DNA of 64,000 nt, taken from the NCBI RefSeq assembly GCF_905220415.1, contig NC_059568.1:10664001-10728000 (forward strand), read 5' to 3'. Position 1 is the first letter of the stretch. Each line of letters opens with the position of its first letter. The notes beneath the pieces were generated by a model. The model did not search any database, was not told the DNA's origin, and was given only the letters and a program-made list of their open reading frames with translations. This document shows, piece by piece, positions 31,159 to 41,751 of this stretch. A program made the translations under genes and the position numbers. This stretch comes from Colias croceus. Lineage: Eukaryota; Arthropoda; Insecta; Lepidoptera; Pieridae.

Positions 31159-32232
31159 GTAGCAACGTTGACAAGTGAGCATTTTAGTATAGTTGGTTCT
31201 TTGATATGCTGTTCCTCTTGCTATTTCGGTTACAGTCCGGGCTGTCTGGCTGGCCGCAGTGGTTGCGTTTATTAGTGCGCATCTTATCTGCACAGGAAAA
31301 TATCCTTAATTTAAAGTCATTTTTTAACGCGTAATTTTTAATCGTTTGCCTTTAGATAGATCCATTAGACATACATTTTTTATTGCAAGACGTTTTTTTC
31401 GTTGTTAAATAGGTGCCAGACGCAATTTTTATTTCAAAATAATTAAAATATCATCGAAATAAGTGGAATTCCATCAACATGAGTCCCAGTGAAGGATAAG
31501 TAATCACTGTGTTACTTATACTATACATAATATTCATTTTACTATTTACAGTTTTATTACAACAATCTACCATATCGCCTCCTTTTTCCCAACGAACCTC
31601 AAATAGGACGTTAATGTAAACTTGATAAAAACCAAATATCATCAAGAAATTAAAGACTTTTTAACGGATTTTAAACGCGATTTATTCATTGTATTATTTT
31701 CCCAAGTCTTTAATTTCAAAATGTATAATACTCGCGTAAAATTAAGCACTAGAAAATACAAATATCATCAAATTCATATTTATACCCAAAAGTGTAATAA
31801 TTATGAAACCATCTATTAAAAATATTAGTTTACTAATTATTCAATATAAGTATTAAAAAAGGATAATATAATATAAATAATAAAGTTATTACTTACCTTT
31901 TAAGCGGACTCATGTTGATGTAATTTCACTTATTTCGATGACATTTTAGTTATTTTGAAATAAAAATTGCGTATGGCACCTATTTTACAACGAAAAAAAC
32001 GTCTTGCAATAAAAAAATTATGTCTGATGGATCTATCTAAAGGCAAAAGATTAAAAATTACGCGTTAAAAAATGACTTTAAATTAAGGATATTTTCCTGT
32101 GCAGATAAGATGCGCACTAATAAACGCAACCACTGCGGCCAGCCAGACAGCCCGGACTGTAACCGAAATAGCAAGAGGAACAGCATATCAAAGAACCAAC
32201 TATACTAAAATGACTTTTTTTTTAACGTTGCT
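31159..32232. repeat. Inverted repeat with 330-bp arms
   Basis: 31159-31487 pairs with 31905-32232 over nearly its full length around a 417-bp spacer. Shared blocks include atagttggttctttgatatg, tttcggttacagtccgggct, atccttaatttaaagtcatt and atttcaaaataa. Small length differences lie in A/T runs. No TIR-flanking duplication is obvious. The minus frame at 31111-31293 lies in the left arm (ALINATTAASQTARTVTEIA) and its equivalent is present in the right arm. I cannot assign it. Confidence 0.85.
31646..31759 (+). mobile_element. Second short retroposed element, 12-bp target duplication
   Basis: Same ends as 27175-27320 (gaaattaaagactttttaac; actagaaaatac). An internal piece is replaced or lost between tattattttccc and aatgtataatactcgcg. 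AAATATCATCAA is repeated exactly at 31634-31645 and 31760-31771. It lies in the spacer of the inverted repeat. Confidence 0.85.
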
Positions 32233-32451
32233 AGCTCCCGTACTAATAGGTATAATTGAAACGCGAATCAAATAATACTGCTAGGACATTCAATATAGGT
32301 ACTTTACTTGACCTTTTCCACGAGCTGCTGAATATTATAGAAGAAATCTAAATCAACCTGTTCCTAAGGAGTTTGTTACAATGTTGAGAATTTAAAAAAT
32401 ATTGTTCATTTATTTTTATTATCTCACTGAGTCATTCGATGTTTGAAGCCA

Positions 32452-32690
32452 TTTTCAAAGTTTTATGTCCTTTTGCGCATGCTCAATTAATTCAAGGTTA
32501 AATGTGGACTTTAAATGTGGGACGGAGCTTGTTTCAATACATCTCCTGAAAGCTTATGCGGGTCTAGTAGTTGTGTATCGTAATTTTTGTTTAGGTTAGG
32601 TTACCGCCATCAAGTAAAATAAAAGAAGTTATTTTACGTAGGTAGCCTTCGTGAAGTCTACAAGCAACTGAGAACTAGTATGACAATATT
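32452..32690 (+). repeat. GCATGC-core element, family B copy 4, with conserved downstream flank
   Basis: ttttgcgcatgctcaattaa, ttcaaggtt, gggacggagcttgtttcaat, acatctcctgaaagcttatg, cgggtctagtagttgtgtat, cgtaatttttgtttaggtta. From about 32517 to 32682 it is nearly identical to 37380-37540 (also …ttacgtaggtagccttcgtg…), so these two B copies are recent duplicates including flank. Confidence 0.85.
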
Positions 32691-33030
32691 TTGAAGTAGG
32701 TTGTGACTGAAATTCTTTAGACAGAGATAGTTAAGATTAAGTTTTTTTTATTATTGTATTTCAAATATACTATTATATCTTTATCTCTTTTGACAAATTA
32801 TTTTTTAGACATAATAAGTAATTATACAAATTAATTACTCGAATATCATTTATTATGATACGTTTTGCATGGTGATATACATACATCACCATAACACTAA
32901 AAAAATAAAATCCATATAAAATTTCTTAAATCTCATACGTACACAATAATTATTTTTGTCATACTCATATCTCCATAACAACGTGGGTAACAGTTAGTAC
33001 AAAATAATAAATAAATAAAATTAATATTGA
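32691..33030. other. AT-rich spacer, no gene seen
   Basis: Nothing recognised. Confidence 0.4.
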
Positions 33031-33185
33031 TAACTAGCTGTGCTTCGCGGTTTTACCCGCAGTGCTCCGTTCCTGTTGGTCTTAGTGAGATGATATATAG
33101 CCTTCCTCGATAAATGGGCTATCTAACACCGAAAGAATTTTTCAAATCGGACCAGAAGTTCCCTAGATTAGTGCGTTAAAACAAA
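33031..33185 (+). repeat. Lepidopteran 'ctagctgtgcttcgcggt' dispersed repeat
   Basis: aactagctgtgcttcgcggt, tttacccgcagtgctccgtt, cctgttggtcttagtgagat, gatatatagccttcctcgat, aaatgggctatctaacaccg, atttttcaaatcggaccaga. Recognised as a common lepidopteran retroelement-derived repeat. Confidence 0.8.
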
Positions 33186-33314
33186 CAAAAATAATATTAT
33201 GTTATAGATTAGTAGTGTTATAGCTTATAAGTGATGTAATTCTGAAATCATCAATGGTACTGAAATAATAAGTTCAGACCGAATGGCGAATACACAGGTG
33301 CACCACAGTTCTCA

Positions 33315-33415
33315 GTCATTTGAAGCCTTAGCAGTTTATATTATCCTGGTATCCTAACGGTAGAAACTATGCAATTCGCAAATGCACCAACCGCAGGCAT
33401 AAACTGAATTACTTC
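33315..33415 (-). pseudogene. Exon-like segment, copy 2 of 35567-35651
   Basis: On the minus strand, after ttcag, it reads FMPAVGAFANCIVSTVRIPG, then a stop (taa), then YKLLRLQM. It aligns without gaps to the copy at 35.6 kb, which is open. Protein family unrecognised. The intervening stop marks this copy as dead if it ever coded. Confidence 0.4.
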
Positions 33416-33716
33416 TCTCATTCAATATCATTTCAGGATGACTATATGCTTATACTATTCTGCAAATGCAAAGGAAAAGATTTGGCGATTCATTTTTATA
33501 ATATATAATATTAATTATTTCATAAAATAAACATTTACCTACTATTGAAATGAATACAAGGTCGCAAGCTCCGAAAAATTTTAATTGACTTATAGCGTAA
33601 AGCACTTTGCTTTATAGTTTGAAAGTCTTTCTTTTATATATCTATAATTATTGTACATTAAAAATAAGCTATATTATAATAAAGTTTGCAACCATAAAAT
33701 ATCCTATTAAATGCTC

Positions 33717-33893
33717 GTGACGCCAACTAGTGGTAAAGTATGGAAGCTTGGTACTCTCTAGTTCCAATGATTGCCACGTAGGTACTATACGCATGTTCTC
33801 AATTTTCAATCAATAAATCTTGATACATGAACTCTATTCGTTTATGTGAATCTAGTACTTGGGAGTCGTCATATTTCTATAGTTGCGGCAGTT
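33717..33893 (+). repeat. GCATGC-core element, family A copy 7
   Basis: gtgacgccaactagtggt, gttccaatgattgccacgta, tatacgcatgttctcaattt, tgatacatgaactctattcg, tttatgtgaatctagtactt, gtcatatttctatagttgcg. Confidence 0.78.
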
Positions 33894-34446
33894 ATATATA
33901 ATTCGCTTCATCCGCGTAGTAATGGCCACAGTGTGCATTCCGGTTTGTAATATTCCGGGATAAAAACTATCCTTTCTGGGGCATCAAAGTATCTCTGTAC
34001 TGAATAGGTAGTAGATAGATTTCATTACTTTCGCATTTATAATATTTATAGTTTGAATAATTAATAATTATGATGTTAATTTATAGTTATCCACGCACAC
34101 TTATTTTTTTTACTGTGACCTCAATATATAATTTAAGATCTGCTACTTATTTCAATTCCAAATAAATTAATTAGCAAAAACGTAGTTTTACCGTCCTACA
34201 TGCTAATCACGTAGTGAAAATGAATGTTTCACTTTCCGACGTATTTTTTTCCTAGCCTACCAAATATAAAAAAAATATAAAAACGATCAAGCTGTTCAGG
34301 AAGAATTTGTATTCATATAAAACAATATATAGCTTGTAACAAAGCTATATATTGTTCTAATATATAGGTAGCTTTGATTATTATTATCTTAGGTCAAAAA
34401 AAAATCTTACTATTCCGACAAGAATAAAAGTACTACCTATTAAAAA
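33894..34446. other. A7-to-B5 spacer with a perfect short hairpin
   Basis: Has remnants of a tail repeat at 33940-34040 (tattccgggataaaaactat, tttcgcatttataatattta) and the A-B spacer motif ttactgtgacctcaatatat. A 15-bp perfect hairpin (aacaatatatagctt / aagctatatattgtt) lies at about 34321-34357. Confidence 0.55.
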
Positions 34447-34580
34447 CTTTAATTTGCAAGTTTTACGTTGTTGTGCCCATGCTCTCATCCTTCAAGGTTC
34501 TACTAGAAACGGGGGCGGAGCGGGGCTCTATAGATCTCCTGATAACTTATGGAAGCCTAGTAATATTGAATCGTAGTTCT
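34447..34580 (+). repeat. GCATGC-core element, family B copy 5
   Basis: tgtgcccatgctctcatcct, tcaaggttctactagaaacg, ggggcggagcggggctctat, agatctcctgataacttatg, gaagcctagtaatattgaat, cgtagtt. GCATGC is now CCATGC. Confidence 0.8.
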
Positions 34581-34603
34581 TACTATTTCTGACTATATCA
34601 TAA

Positions 34604-34744
34604 AGTTTTATTGAAACTTTCCTGAAAGTTTTATGATATTTGTTCAGGATGAAATCCTTCAAGATTCTACTAGAAATGGGGGCGGAGCTTATCTTCGCAG
34701 AGCTCATGGTAACTTATGGATGCCTAGTAATTGTATATCAAAGT
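34604..34744 (+). repeat. GCATGC-core element, family B copy 6
   Basis: ttttattgaaactttcctga, a degraded GCATGC region (tgttcaggatgaaatccttc), ctactagaaatgggggcgga, gcagagctcatggtaactta, tggatgcctagtaattgtat. In tandem with copy 5, 157 bp apart. Confidence 0.75.
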
Positions 34745-35550
34745 TTAAGCAACTACAGACAATAAGAAATAAATACTTTCTTGAAAGTTTTACGCAGTTC
34801 TTTCTGTGCATGAAAAACTATGAGTATGAAGTCTAAACTTGTGAACATACTTAATATTGTTTATAAATAAAACAAAATGCACTGTTTTCTGGTAGCAACA
34901 ATAGCGCTAAGCGAACACCAAGTAGCCATAGACGGTAAGAGGTCGTTATAGCAGAGCAGAGCATGCGTAGTATTCAGGCCATAATTTTAGTAACAGCATT
35001 TACTACAAGTTGTATTTTGTATTACTTAAGCAGTTACACACTAGGCCCGATGAAAATAAGATATTTAGGTATGCAGGTCGATTAATAATTTTCTTCTCGC
35101 TTTTGGATTCCTATCCTGAGTAGTAATAATAAGTATTCGTTCTCCATTGATGCCGTACAGACTCCGATTATAGTTCGTTATTATAGTTTTTTTTTTCAGA
35201 AATCTATGAATTATACCATACATTGTCGAATATTTCAATTATTTAAATGACACAATGTGAATCGTAGTAGTTAAATTAATTGCATCAAGTTGCTCAAATA
35301 TATACATAATTTTTTTTTTCTTATTCACACATCGGTATCATGTACCAAAAATTATCTCACAGGCCATATTTTTAAAATGATACTTCATAATAATAAAATG
35401 ATCATAAAAATGTTATAACCAATAAGTTTCAGGTAGGTAGTCGTGGGTAATAAGTACATAATATATTTTATTAATTCAAATAATATTGATTATTACTGCT
35501 ACATCTGAAATAATCTATGATCCTGATAAAATATGCCAGACTCAGTAGAG
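34745..35550. other. AT-rich spacer, no gene seen
   Basis: gagcagagcatgcgtagtat at about 34957 is a lone GCATGC-type remnant. Otherwise nothing recognised. Confidence 0.4.
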
Positions 35551-35566
35551 ATGCACTACGTACCTT

Positions 35567-35651
35567 AATCATTTGAAGCCTTAGCTGTTTATGATTTCCT
35601 GGTATCCCAATGGTAGGAACTATGCAATTCGCAGATGCACCAACCGCAGGC
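35567..35651 (-). pseudogene. Exon-like open segment with splice-site context
   Basis: On the minus strand, accatttcag (acceptor-like) precedes an open stretch reading FMPAVGASANCIVPTIGIPG then NHKQLRLQMIK. It ends at gtacgt (donor-like) near 35566. The copy at 33315-33415 shares the acceptor context but has a stop and lacks the donor. Either a small exon of an unknown gene or transposon, or a non-coding exon. No family recognised. Confidence 0.4.
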
Positions 35652-35867
35652 ATAAACTGAAATGGTTCTTCTATTAATTTCTATGTCACTTTGAGTTTTT
35701 CCATAAAACTAAAGAGAGGGATACTAATTATAATTATGCAATTTCCTTTAATAGGAATAGAAGAAGAAACTACATATTTCATACAGACCACAAATATTAC
35801 CTACAATATCTTTTAAATTCATATCGTTTTCCATCTATATATAAATTCTGATTCACTGGAGGTGTTC
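35652..35867. other. AT-rich spacer
   Basis: Nothing recognised. Confidence 0.35.
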
Positions 35868-36108
35868 GTTATCCATAAGTACTAATATTATAAATGCGAA
35901 AGTAATTTTGTCTGTCTGTCTGTTACTCAATCACGCCTAAACTACTGAACCAATTTTCATGAAATTTGGTATGTAGATATTTTGATGCCCGAGAAAGGAC
36001 ATAGGCTACTTTTAATCCCGGGAAAATGACGCAATCCCGGAAATCCCACGGGAACGGGAACTACGTGGGTTTTTCTTTGACTGCCCGGGTGAAGCCGCGA
36101 GCACAGTT
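35868..36108 (-). repeat. Lepidopteran 'cccgcggcttcacccg' tail repeat, minus copy
   Basis: ccataagtactaatattata, aatgcgaaagtaattttgtc, (tgtc)n, ttactcaatcacgcctaaac, ccaattttcatgaaatttgg, cccgagaaaggacataggct, ccacgggaacgggaactacg, gtgaagccgcgagc. The 120-codon frame starting at 36026 begins inside this repeat and is not a gene. Confidence 0.85.
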
Positions 36109-36199
36109 GACAGATATATACTACGTACATACAGTTAAGAAACTAAGCCCCTGCGATGAAATTATGACGTATAGCTATAGGGCTGTTACCTTTTTGATA

Positions 36200-36245
36200 T
36201 TTAACCGACTTCAAAAATGGAGGAGGTTATCAATTCGGCCTGTAT
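36200..36245 (-). repeat. Fragment of the 'aaccgacttcaaaaa' repeat
   Basis: aaccgacttcaaaaatggag, gaggttatcaattcggcctg. The end motif of the 25095-25535 family. Confidence 0.75.
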
Positions 36246-37309
36246 ATTTCTGTTTGCTTTTTTTCACAGTTGACTTTGTGGTAATTTTGAGATTAAAACC
36301 CGTTAAAATTAAAAAATGGTGTAGCCTAAATATGAATTTACAAGAAGAAACAATCTCAATAAAATATATACCTTGTAAAAGTAAATAGGTACGTTTTTTT
36401 CAGTGCTATATTTCGAAATCTTGTCTTTTTTGGACGCCGAAGGCTATTTTAATGTAGGTAGGTACCTACCTAAATTATTTATAATGCTTGATATTTGTAT
36501 GATACATATAAGTATTCAATAATTATTTTAAACCAGAATTAACAATACTTGTATGTAGGTATACCTACTAAATTATTTTTAAAACGATAAATTAAATTAA
36601 ATTAAAAAACACAAAATATGCAAAAATAAATTAAAATTATTATTATACGAACATAGAACCTCCTTTTATATAACCTTTTTGTTTTAGGATGAAAAAGAAA
36701 ATAGTTTGACAGGCTTAGTGCTTGACAAAGTGGTAAAGTCACGTATCGATAAAAATACAATAATTATTATAATATCTATCTTTTTCTTCCCTAATATTTA
36801 CGTAATTATGCACATAAATTTAAACAAGATTTTTAAGGTTCCCATTTTTTAGATTTTCGTGCTCTTCTAGATTGCGTAAAAAATAGATGCGGTCTTTAAA
36901 CAGACTGGACTCCTAATAGGTACTATTTGTAGCTATCATTTTGGTAGAAAATATGTCAACATAATTTAAAACTCATACTGCCATATCTATAGAAATTAAA
37001 AAATAGTCTCTTTTTAACTTGTAGTCAGATACGATACAGATATATATTTATTGAAAGGGCTACAAACTGAAACAATCGATATTTATTTAATGTGAAATGA
37101 CATCACTTTAAACTTTTTTCCATACTAAATTCAAAATCTCTGGATGTGTCACCCGCTACTATCGATCCCCCTCAATACCCTCGAAAACACGCTTTATGGG
37201 GGGGAGAGCCATTTCGAACATTTTGTATGAAGTTTCCTTACTGTATGTATCTGTATATTGTGCCGCGAGCGTCCACCTAGTAAAGTTATAAAATCGATAA
37301 ACCCTATTG
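36246..37309. other. AT-rich stretch, no gene seen
   Basis: Runs of taggtaggtacctacctaaa (about 36456-36475) form a short palindrome. 37130-37260 has a GC-richer patch (tatcgatccccctcaatacc) of a kind common in insect MITEs. Unassigned. Confidence 0.4.
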
Positions 37310-37540
37310 AAAATTTTATTGAAACTTTTATTTTGTTTTGCGCATGCTGACTCACTTCAAGGTTCTACTATAATTGTGGGCGGAGCTTGTTTCAATACAT
37401 CTCCTGAAAGCTTATGCGGGTCTATTAGTTGTGTATCGTAATTTTCGTTTAGGTTAGGTTACCGCCATAAAATAAAATAGAAGTTATTTTACGTAGGTAA
37501 CCTTCGTGAAGTCTACAAGCAACTGAGAACTATGAATATT
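37310..37540 (+). repeat. GCATGC-core element, family B copy 7, with conserved downstream flank
   Basis: ttttgcgcatgctgactcac, ttcaaggttctactataatt, gtgggcggagcttgtttcaa, tacatctcctgaaagcttat, gcgggtctattagttgtgta, tcgtaattttcgtttaggtt. Recent duplicate of copy 4 including about 95 bp of downstream flank. Confidence 0.85.
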
Positions 37541-37975
37541 CATTTTTGAGAGTCGCAATTGCGACATGTTTCCTAGTAGCAACAATTATAATAACCAAGT
37601 CTGGTTAAACAAGAATAGGTCTTATAAGATAAAAAAAGCTTGCATATTCATACTATCATCGAAGTAATAACATTTAAAGATACGTATATTTTGTTGATTT
37701 TTTCGTGATTATTCAAAGTATGGGAAGTTAAAACTTAAAAACTTTATTTATATTTTTATATAATTAAGTAAATTTTAGGGTCAGATTTAATGCAAACATC
37801 TAAATGAAAACATTAAAATTATTGTCACAACGGAGATGCTCCCCAAACAATTAAAAGTAATATGATAAACAGACAAACTTTGTGACTTGTCTGTGTATTA
37901 AGAACACGAAATTTATATTTTTTTATATATCTTACTGGTTATAAAAATATACTTTTACTTCTGAAAATAATCATT
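37541..37975. other. AT-rich spacer
   Basis: Nothing recognised. Confidence 0.35.
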
Positions 37976-38115
37976 CAACTTTATTGCAAGTCCTACGTAG
38001 TTGTGCGCATGCTCCAAACCCTCAAGGTTCTACTAGAAATAAGGGCGGAGCTTATTGTCTCTGTAGATCTCCTTATAACTTATGGAATTCTAGTAATATT
38101 TAGACGTAATTTTAC
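37976..38115 (+). repeat. GCATGC-core element, family B copy 8
   Basis: ttgtgcgcatgctccaaacc, ctcaaggttctactagaaat, aagggcggagcttattgtct, ctgtagatctccttataact, tatggaattctagtaatatt, gacgtaatt. Confidence 0.82.
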
Positions 38116-38129
38116 TACTTCTAGCATTT

Positions 38130-38375
38130 AAGTTTTATCTACTTTGCTGAGAGTTTTATATCTGTGCGCATGCTCCAATCCTTTCCGTTTCGTAATTTTG
38201 TCTACTTCGGACAATAAAATAAAGTTGTATTAAAAGACTTTTCTGAAAGTTTTATTATATTTGTGCGCATGCTCCAACCCTTCAAGGTTCCACTATAAAA
38301 TATGGAGGTGGAGAAAATAAAGTTTTTTTGAAGACTTTCCTGAAAGTGAAAAAAAAAGTTTTATGCGCATGTTAG
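38130..38375 (+). repeat. Cluster of truncated family B copies
   Basis: At least three heads in tandem: tgtgcgcatgctccaatcct (38163), gtgcgcatgctccaaccctt with caaggttccactataaaata (38260-38300), and ttttatgcgcatgtta (38357). Each follows a 'ctgaaagttttat' lead and lacks the TTATG half. This ends the A/B/C/F region. Confidence 0.75.
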
Positions 38376-38617
38376 ATTCTGATTGCAATTTTTAAACTTT
38401 TTCCGTTTAATATTCTTGTACTATAGGAAATTTTCTATAAAATTGCAAAAAACAGCTACAGAATGAACAACAGAAGAAATTAATCTCCAACTCTTAATAT
38501 ACATGATCTACTTCTACATAAACTGCATGAAAAGTTATCAATAAAGTAGTTATAAATTATACCAAAATTTTTATTTTACTTTAATTTTTAGTAATATTCA
38601 TTTATTTCACACTTGTT

Positions 38618-39389
38618 CAGGCCGATTAGTAAGAGCTGGAACGTCAACACATTTACACATTGCACATGTGTAGTGTCTGTAAAGACGCGCGTGGCGTGAC
38701 GTCATACTGCATGTGCATACGCATCATGAAAAGTCTGCCCGTCTCTCTCGCGCACGGACTTGCTTATGCAATTTTTTTTTTTGCAATTGTTTATAAATAC
38801 AGGGTGATGTGATTTAAACAAAGACGTTAGGTATCTACTCCTAACTATATTCAACTAGATACTTCGCGGCACGCGGATTAGAATATTTTTTTTACTTTAC
38901 TCTGGTAAAATTATGAAATCATTTTAATAAGTATTGTTAACATAATGTAAACGCCGTAAATTAAAATTTTCATACATAGCTGAACAATACAGCTTTTATT
39001 GGAATATAGACTTATCTCTTACGTGCTAGGGTTTCGCTTGTATTGTTTCTTGAGAGTGAGCGCACGTGTTATTTGTATTGTTTTTATCGTGATTTTTAAT
39101 ATGACATGAAATTTAATTATTATTTGATAATTGAATGATTATCAATACTATATTACAATTGATAATGAGAATAAATAAGAATTGATACATAGATTGAGTT
39201 ACTTTTAAATTATAATTTTACATATAAATTGCGACCTTTCATATTATCTACAACGCACCCATTTTACAATTCAAGTCTACAATTAAACTAGAGTCGCATT
39301 TATTTTTGAACATACTGTATAGTAAAATTGCATAAGTGTGAGTACTGAACTGAGTAGTGTGAAGATGCCAGCTTTCCTTAATCGGCCTG
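38618..39389. mobile_element. 772-bp non-autonomous element with 'caggccgatta' ends
   Basis: Starts caggccgattagtaa and ends ttaatcggcctg. The interior has a GC-rich start (cgcgtggcgtgacgtcatac) and an AT-rich right half that is also found alone at 23020-23232. No transposase. Confidence 0.7.
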
Positions 39390-39479
39390 TACATATTAAA
39401 GTAGTTTAACGAACTAACATTTTTTTTTCGTATGAACACAAGTTTTTTTTCTTCTTACTTAGAATATAGGAAAAGTTGG

Positions 39480-39622
39480 CATGAAAAAGTTTTGTTAAAC
39501 ATATCTAGCGCCAAAACTTTGAATACGTTATCACCAGATGTCCATGAGGGAGAAGAGGTTCACTGTTATCAAGGACACCCGCATGCGCTGTTCAAAATTA
39601 TATAGGGTTGCAATATTTTGCA
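39480..39622 (-). repeat. GCATGC-core element, family D copy 1
   Basis: Read on minus, family D order is: ttgcaaccctatat, gcacagcgcatgcgggtgtc, cttgataacagtaaacctct, tctcttttatggacatctgg, tgatagcgtatcaaaagttt, tgccgctagatatg, ttaacaaaactttttcgcgc. All present. GGTGTCC can pair with GGACATC. Confidence 0.85.
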
Positions 39623-40095
39623 CTTCCTTAAGTAAAAATTGATAAATATATAATAATTATTTTTACAAATATTTTTATCTTTTATCAGGAATACATGTAT
39701 CTACGATACGGTTGGAACACTTAATATAAACGCCTATAAACTAAAGGTAAGTTAAGTTAACTATGCCTACTAGACATAAGTAAAGATTTGGCATATACTA
39801 AGAAATAGATATGTATTTACTACAAGTGGTCCCTTTTTATGTAAAATTGATGTTTGTAAAAAATACAACATTTCAGTTTCTAAATGAAGTTAAAAAACCA
39901 ATAGAACGTCGTGTTATTGTTGCGGTATTTTTGTATTTATCGAAATTATAGTTTGTTTGTAGACAAGAAGACAAAACGTAATCTACAAGTGTGTCCACAG
40001 TAAGCCAGATACTGATAAAATAATAAAAAAATCTCTAATTTTGTCCATGTTTCAAAGTACGTATGTACGTAAGTAACAGCTCTGATACGCCCCTT
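39623..40095. other. AT-rich spacer
   Basis: No gene seen. The 60-codon minus frame at 39946-40128 is AT-driven. Confidence 0.35.
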
Positions 40096-40230
40096 TAATA
40101 TATTACGCATGCTCCATAGATCAAACAATATATATATTTATAATATTATACACAGCAAAATAATATACCAAACCACTCTTAACATTTATGATGCTCTAGT
40201 ACCAAGGTACAGTATTGTTCCTATACTGGT
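40080..40230 (+). repeat. GCATGC-core element, singleton
   Basis: attacgcatgctccatagat, then an AT-rich insert-like stretch, then ccactcttaacatttatgat, gctctagtaccaaggtacag, tattgttcct. It has the core layout but fits none of families A-F closely. It marks the junction between left- and right-half families. Confidence 0.6.
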
Positions 40231-40600
40231 ATCTATAGTTATCTGTTGTTTATATTTTGTTTAGATCCAGTTTGAGCTTCAAACTAGATCTAGGTAACTC
40301 AACATACTTCACATATTCACTTTTATATCAATATTTTTACAATTTAGTTATTTAAGAACTTTTATTTTTTAACAAAAACCTAAACCGCCTTCAAATTGTC
40401 AGAACAAAAGGAAATTCAAATGAGACTTATTTGTTTAAAATAAGGCGTTACAAATTAAAAAATGTAGCAAGACGTGCTTTTTGTATTTTGTCGTTATGTG
40501 CCGAAAATGTGTTTCATAAATCAGTTAGCAATACAATCAATCGACGAATAAATTATATATTGTAATAATTCTGTTTCAATACGTGATTTACAATAATCTT
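40231..40600. other. AT-rich spacer
   Basis: Contains a tagatccagtttgagct / agcttcaaactagatcta hairpin-like pair near 40263-40292. No gene. Confidence 0.4.
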
Positions 40601-41640
40601 AGAAAATATTTTGAAGGAAGCAAGAAGCAAGGAAGATATAGCATGAATCTACGGGATATAATGGAGCTCACTCGTAATTCACCCGCAGATATATGATTGG
40701 AAATAATATTTTCTATTTATATCATAATCTTTAAATAGCTTACTTTAAAAATACATTCAGCAGCATGTGTGAAAAAAATAAAAATTAATGCAAAATAGCA
40801 AAAGAACTCCCCGGCGGGGAATCGAACCCCGATCTCCCACGTGACAGGCGGGAATACTGGCCGTTGTACTACCGAGGATTGTTTATATTTCATAAATTCG
40901 GCTTGATAATTGTATAATTCCCTACAGCTCATGCGCGAGTGTATTGGCTTTATGCACTTGTTTTACAGAAAATTTCAAACAATGGATTACTAAATAATTT
41001 AATACTGAAAACACAGATGGCACTTGAATTAAAAGCTAATAAATAAACGATGTCGTATTTATGATACAATTAATATATAATTCTAAATTAAAGACGGCAT
41101 GAAGCACATTTTGAAAAGCATAGTAAGTCAATGCCGACTTACATCTGCTAACAGTTTCACATTGTAAATGAGTAATATCGTGCGGTTCCAAACTATTTTG
41201 GCATGACGCCAAGAATAGACTGCCTCCATATCAAACAACGAAACTAAATATAAAAATAATTGCAACTCCTTTCAAAGTGTTGGAAGGCAAAATTCTTAAC
41301 ATTAATTACTAAACTACAAATAGTTAAATACTCACACGTTTATTTAAAGTTTACTCAGATCTGGAAACAAGAAAACATGTTCACGAGAAATTATTAGCAA
41401 CATCAAGATCTTGATATCATTAATTTTACAATCTTTTCCTATTTGCTTATAAGAATGAAGATAATCAATTAATTATATTTATTAGTTAGGATAGTCGTAG
41501 AACGAAATACCCACGACAATCTAACCACATCTACGAATTGGCTACAGCGTAGCAAAATCGTAGCTCGGCTACGAACGGTGTTGTTAAACTAAATCAAGCC
41601 AATGAGCGTAGATGTCACTTTAATTAAAGATTGTATAAAA
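40600..41640. repeat. tRNA-bearing segment, copy 1 (paralogue at 43.6-44.6 kb)
   Basis: Near-identical blocks include the tRNA, gcagatggcact-like acacagatggcacttgaatt, aaacgatgtcgtatttatga, acttacatctgctaacagtt, gcatgacgccaagaatag, acgacaatctaaccacatct and acgaattggctacagcgtag. The shift to the second copy is about 3.0 kb. Diverged copies lie at about 52.8-53.7 kb (inverted) and 60.9-62.1 kb. Confidence 0.88.
40807..40878 (-). tRNA. tRNA-Asp (anticodon GTC), copy 1
   Basis: Seventy-two bases on the minus strand fold as a complete cloverleaf: acceptor TCCTCGG with CCGGGGA plus discriminator G, D stem GTAC/GTAT, anticodon stem CCCGC/GTGGG with loop CTGTCAC (GTC = Asp), and T arm CGGGG-TTCGATT-CCCCG. 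Box A (TAGTACAACGG) and box B (GGTTCGATTCC) fit RNA polymerase III. A TTTT terminator follows within 10 bases (ttcttttgc on the minus strand). No intron. Charged with aspartate, it would decode GAC/GAU in cytosolic translation. It sits in a segment of about 1 kb duplicated 3 kb downstream. Every stem pairs, so it is probably functional. Confidence 0.9.
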
Positions 41641-41751
41641 CATAACCCACTGCTAATAAATATAATGTTGTTTTTTATTATTTTTCGGCGCATCTTGTGT
41701 GTACTATTTATCAGAGTTTAATTTAATAGTTTTAAAAATTGTTTTCGTTTT

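Noticed and set aside
34321..34357. Perfect 15-bp hairpin as a microRNA precursor
   Set aside because: Too short, almost all A/T, and with a tiny loop; no miRNA-like arm length.
36026..36388. 120-codon plus-strand frame
   Set aside because: Begins inside a lepidopteran tail repeat and continues through a second repeat fragment.
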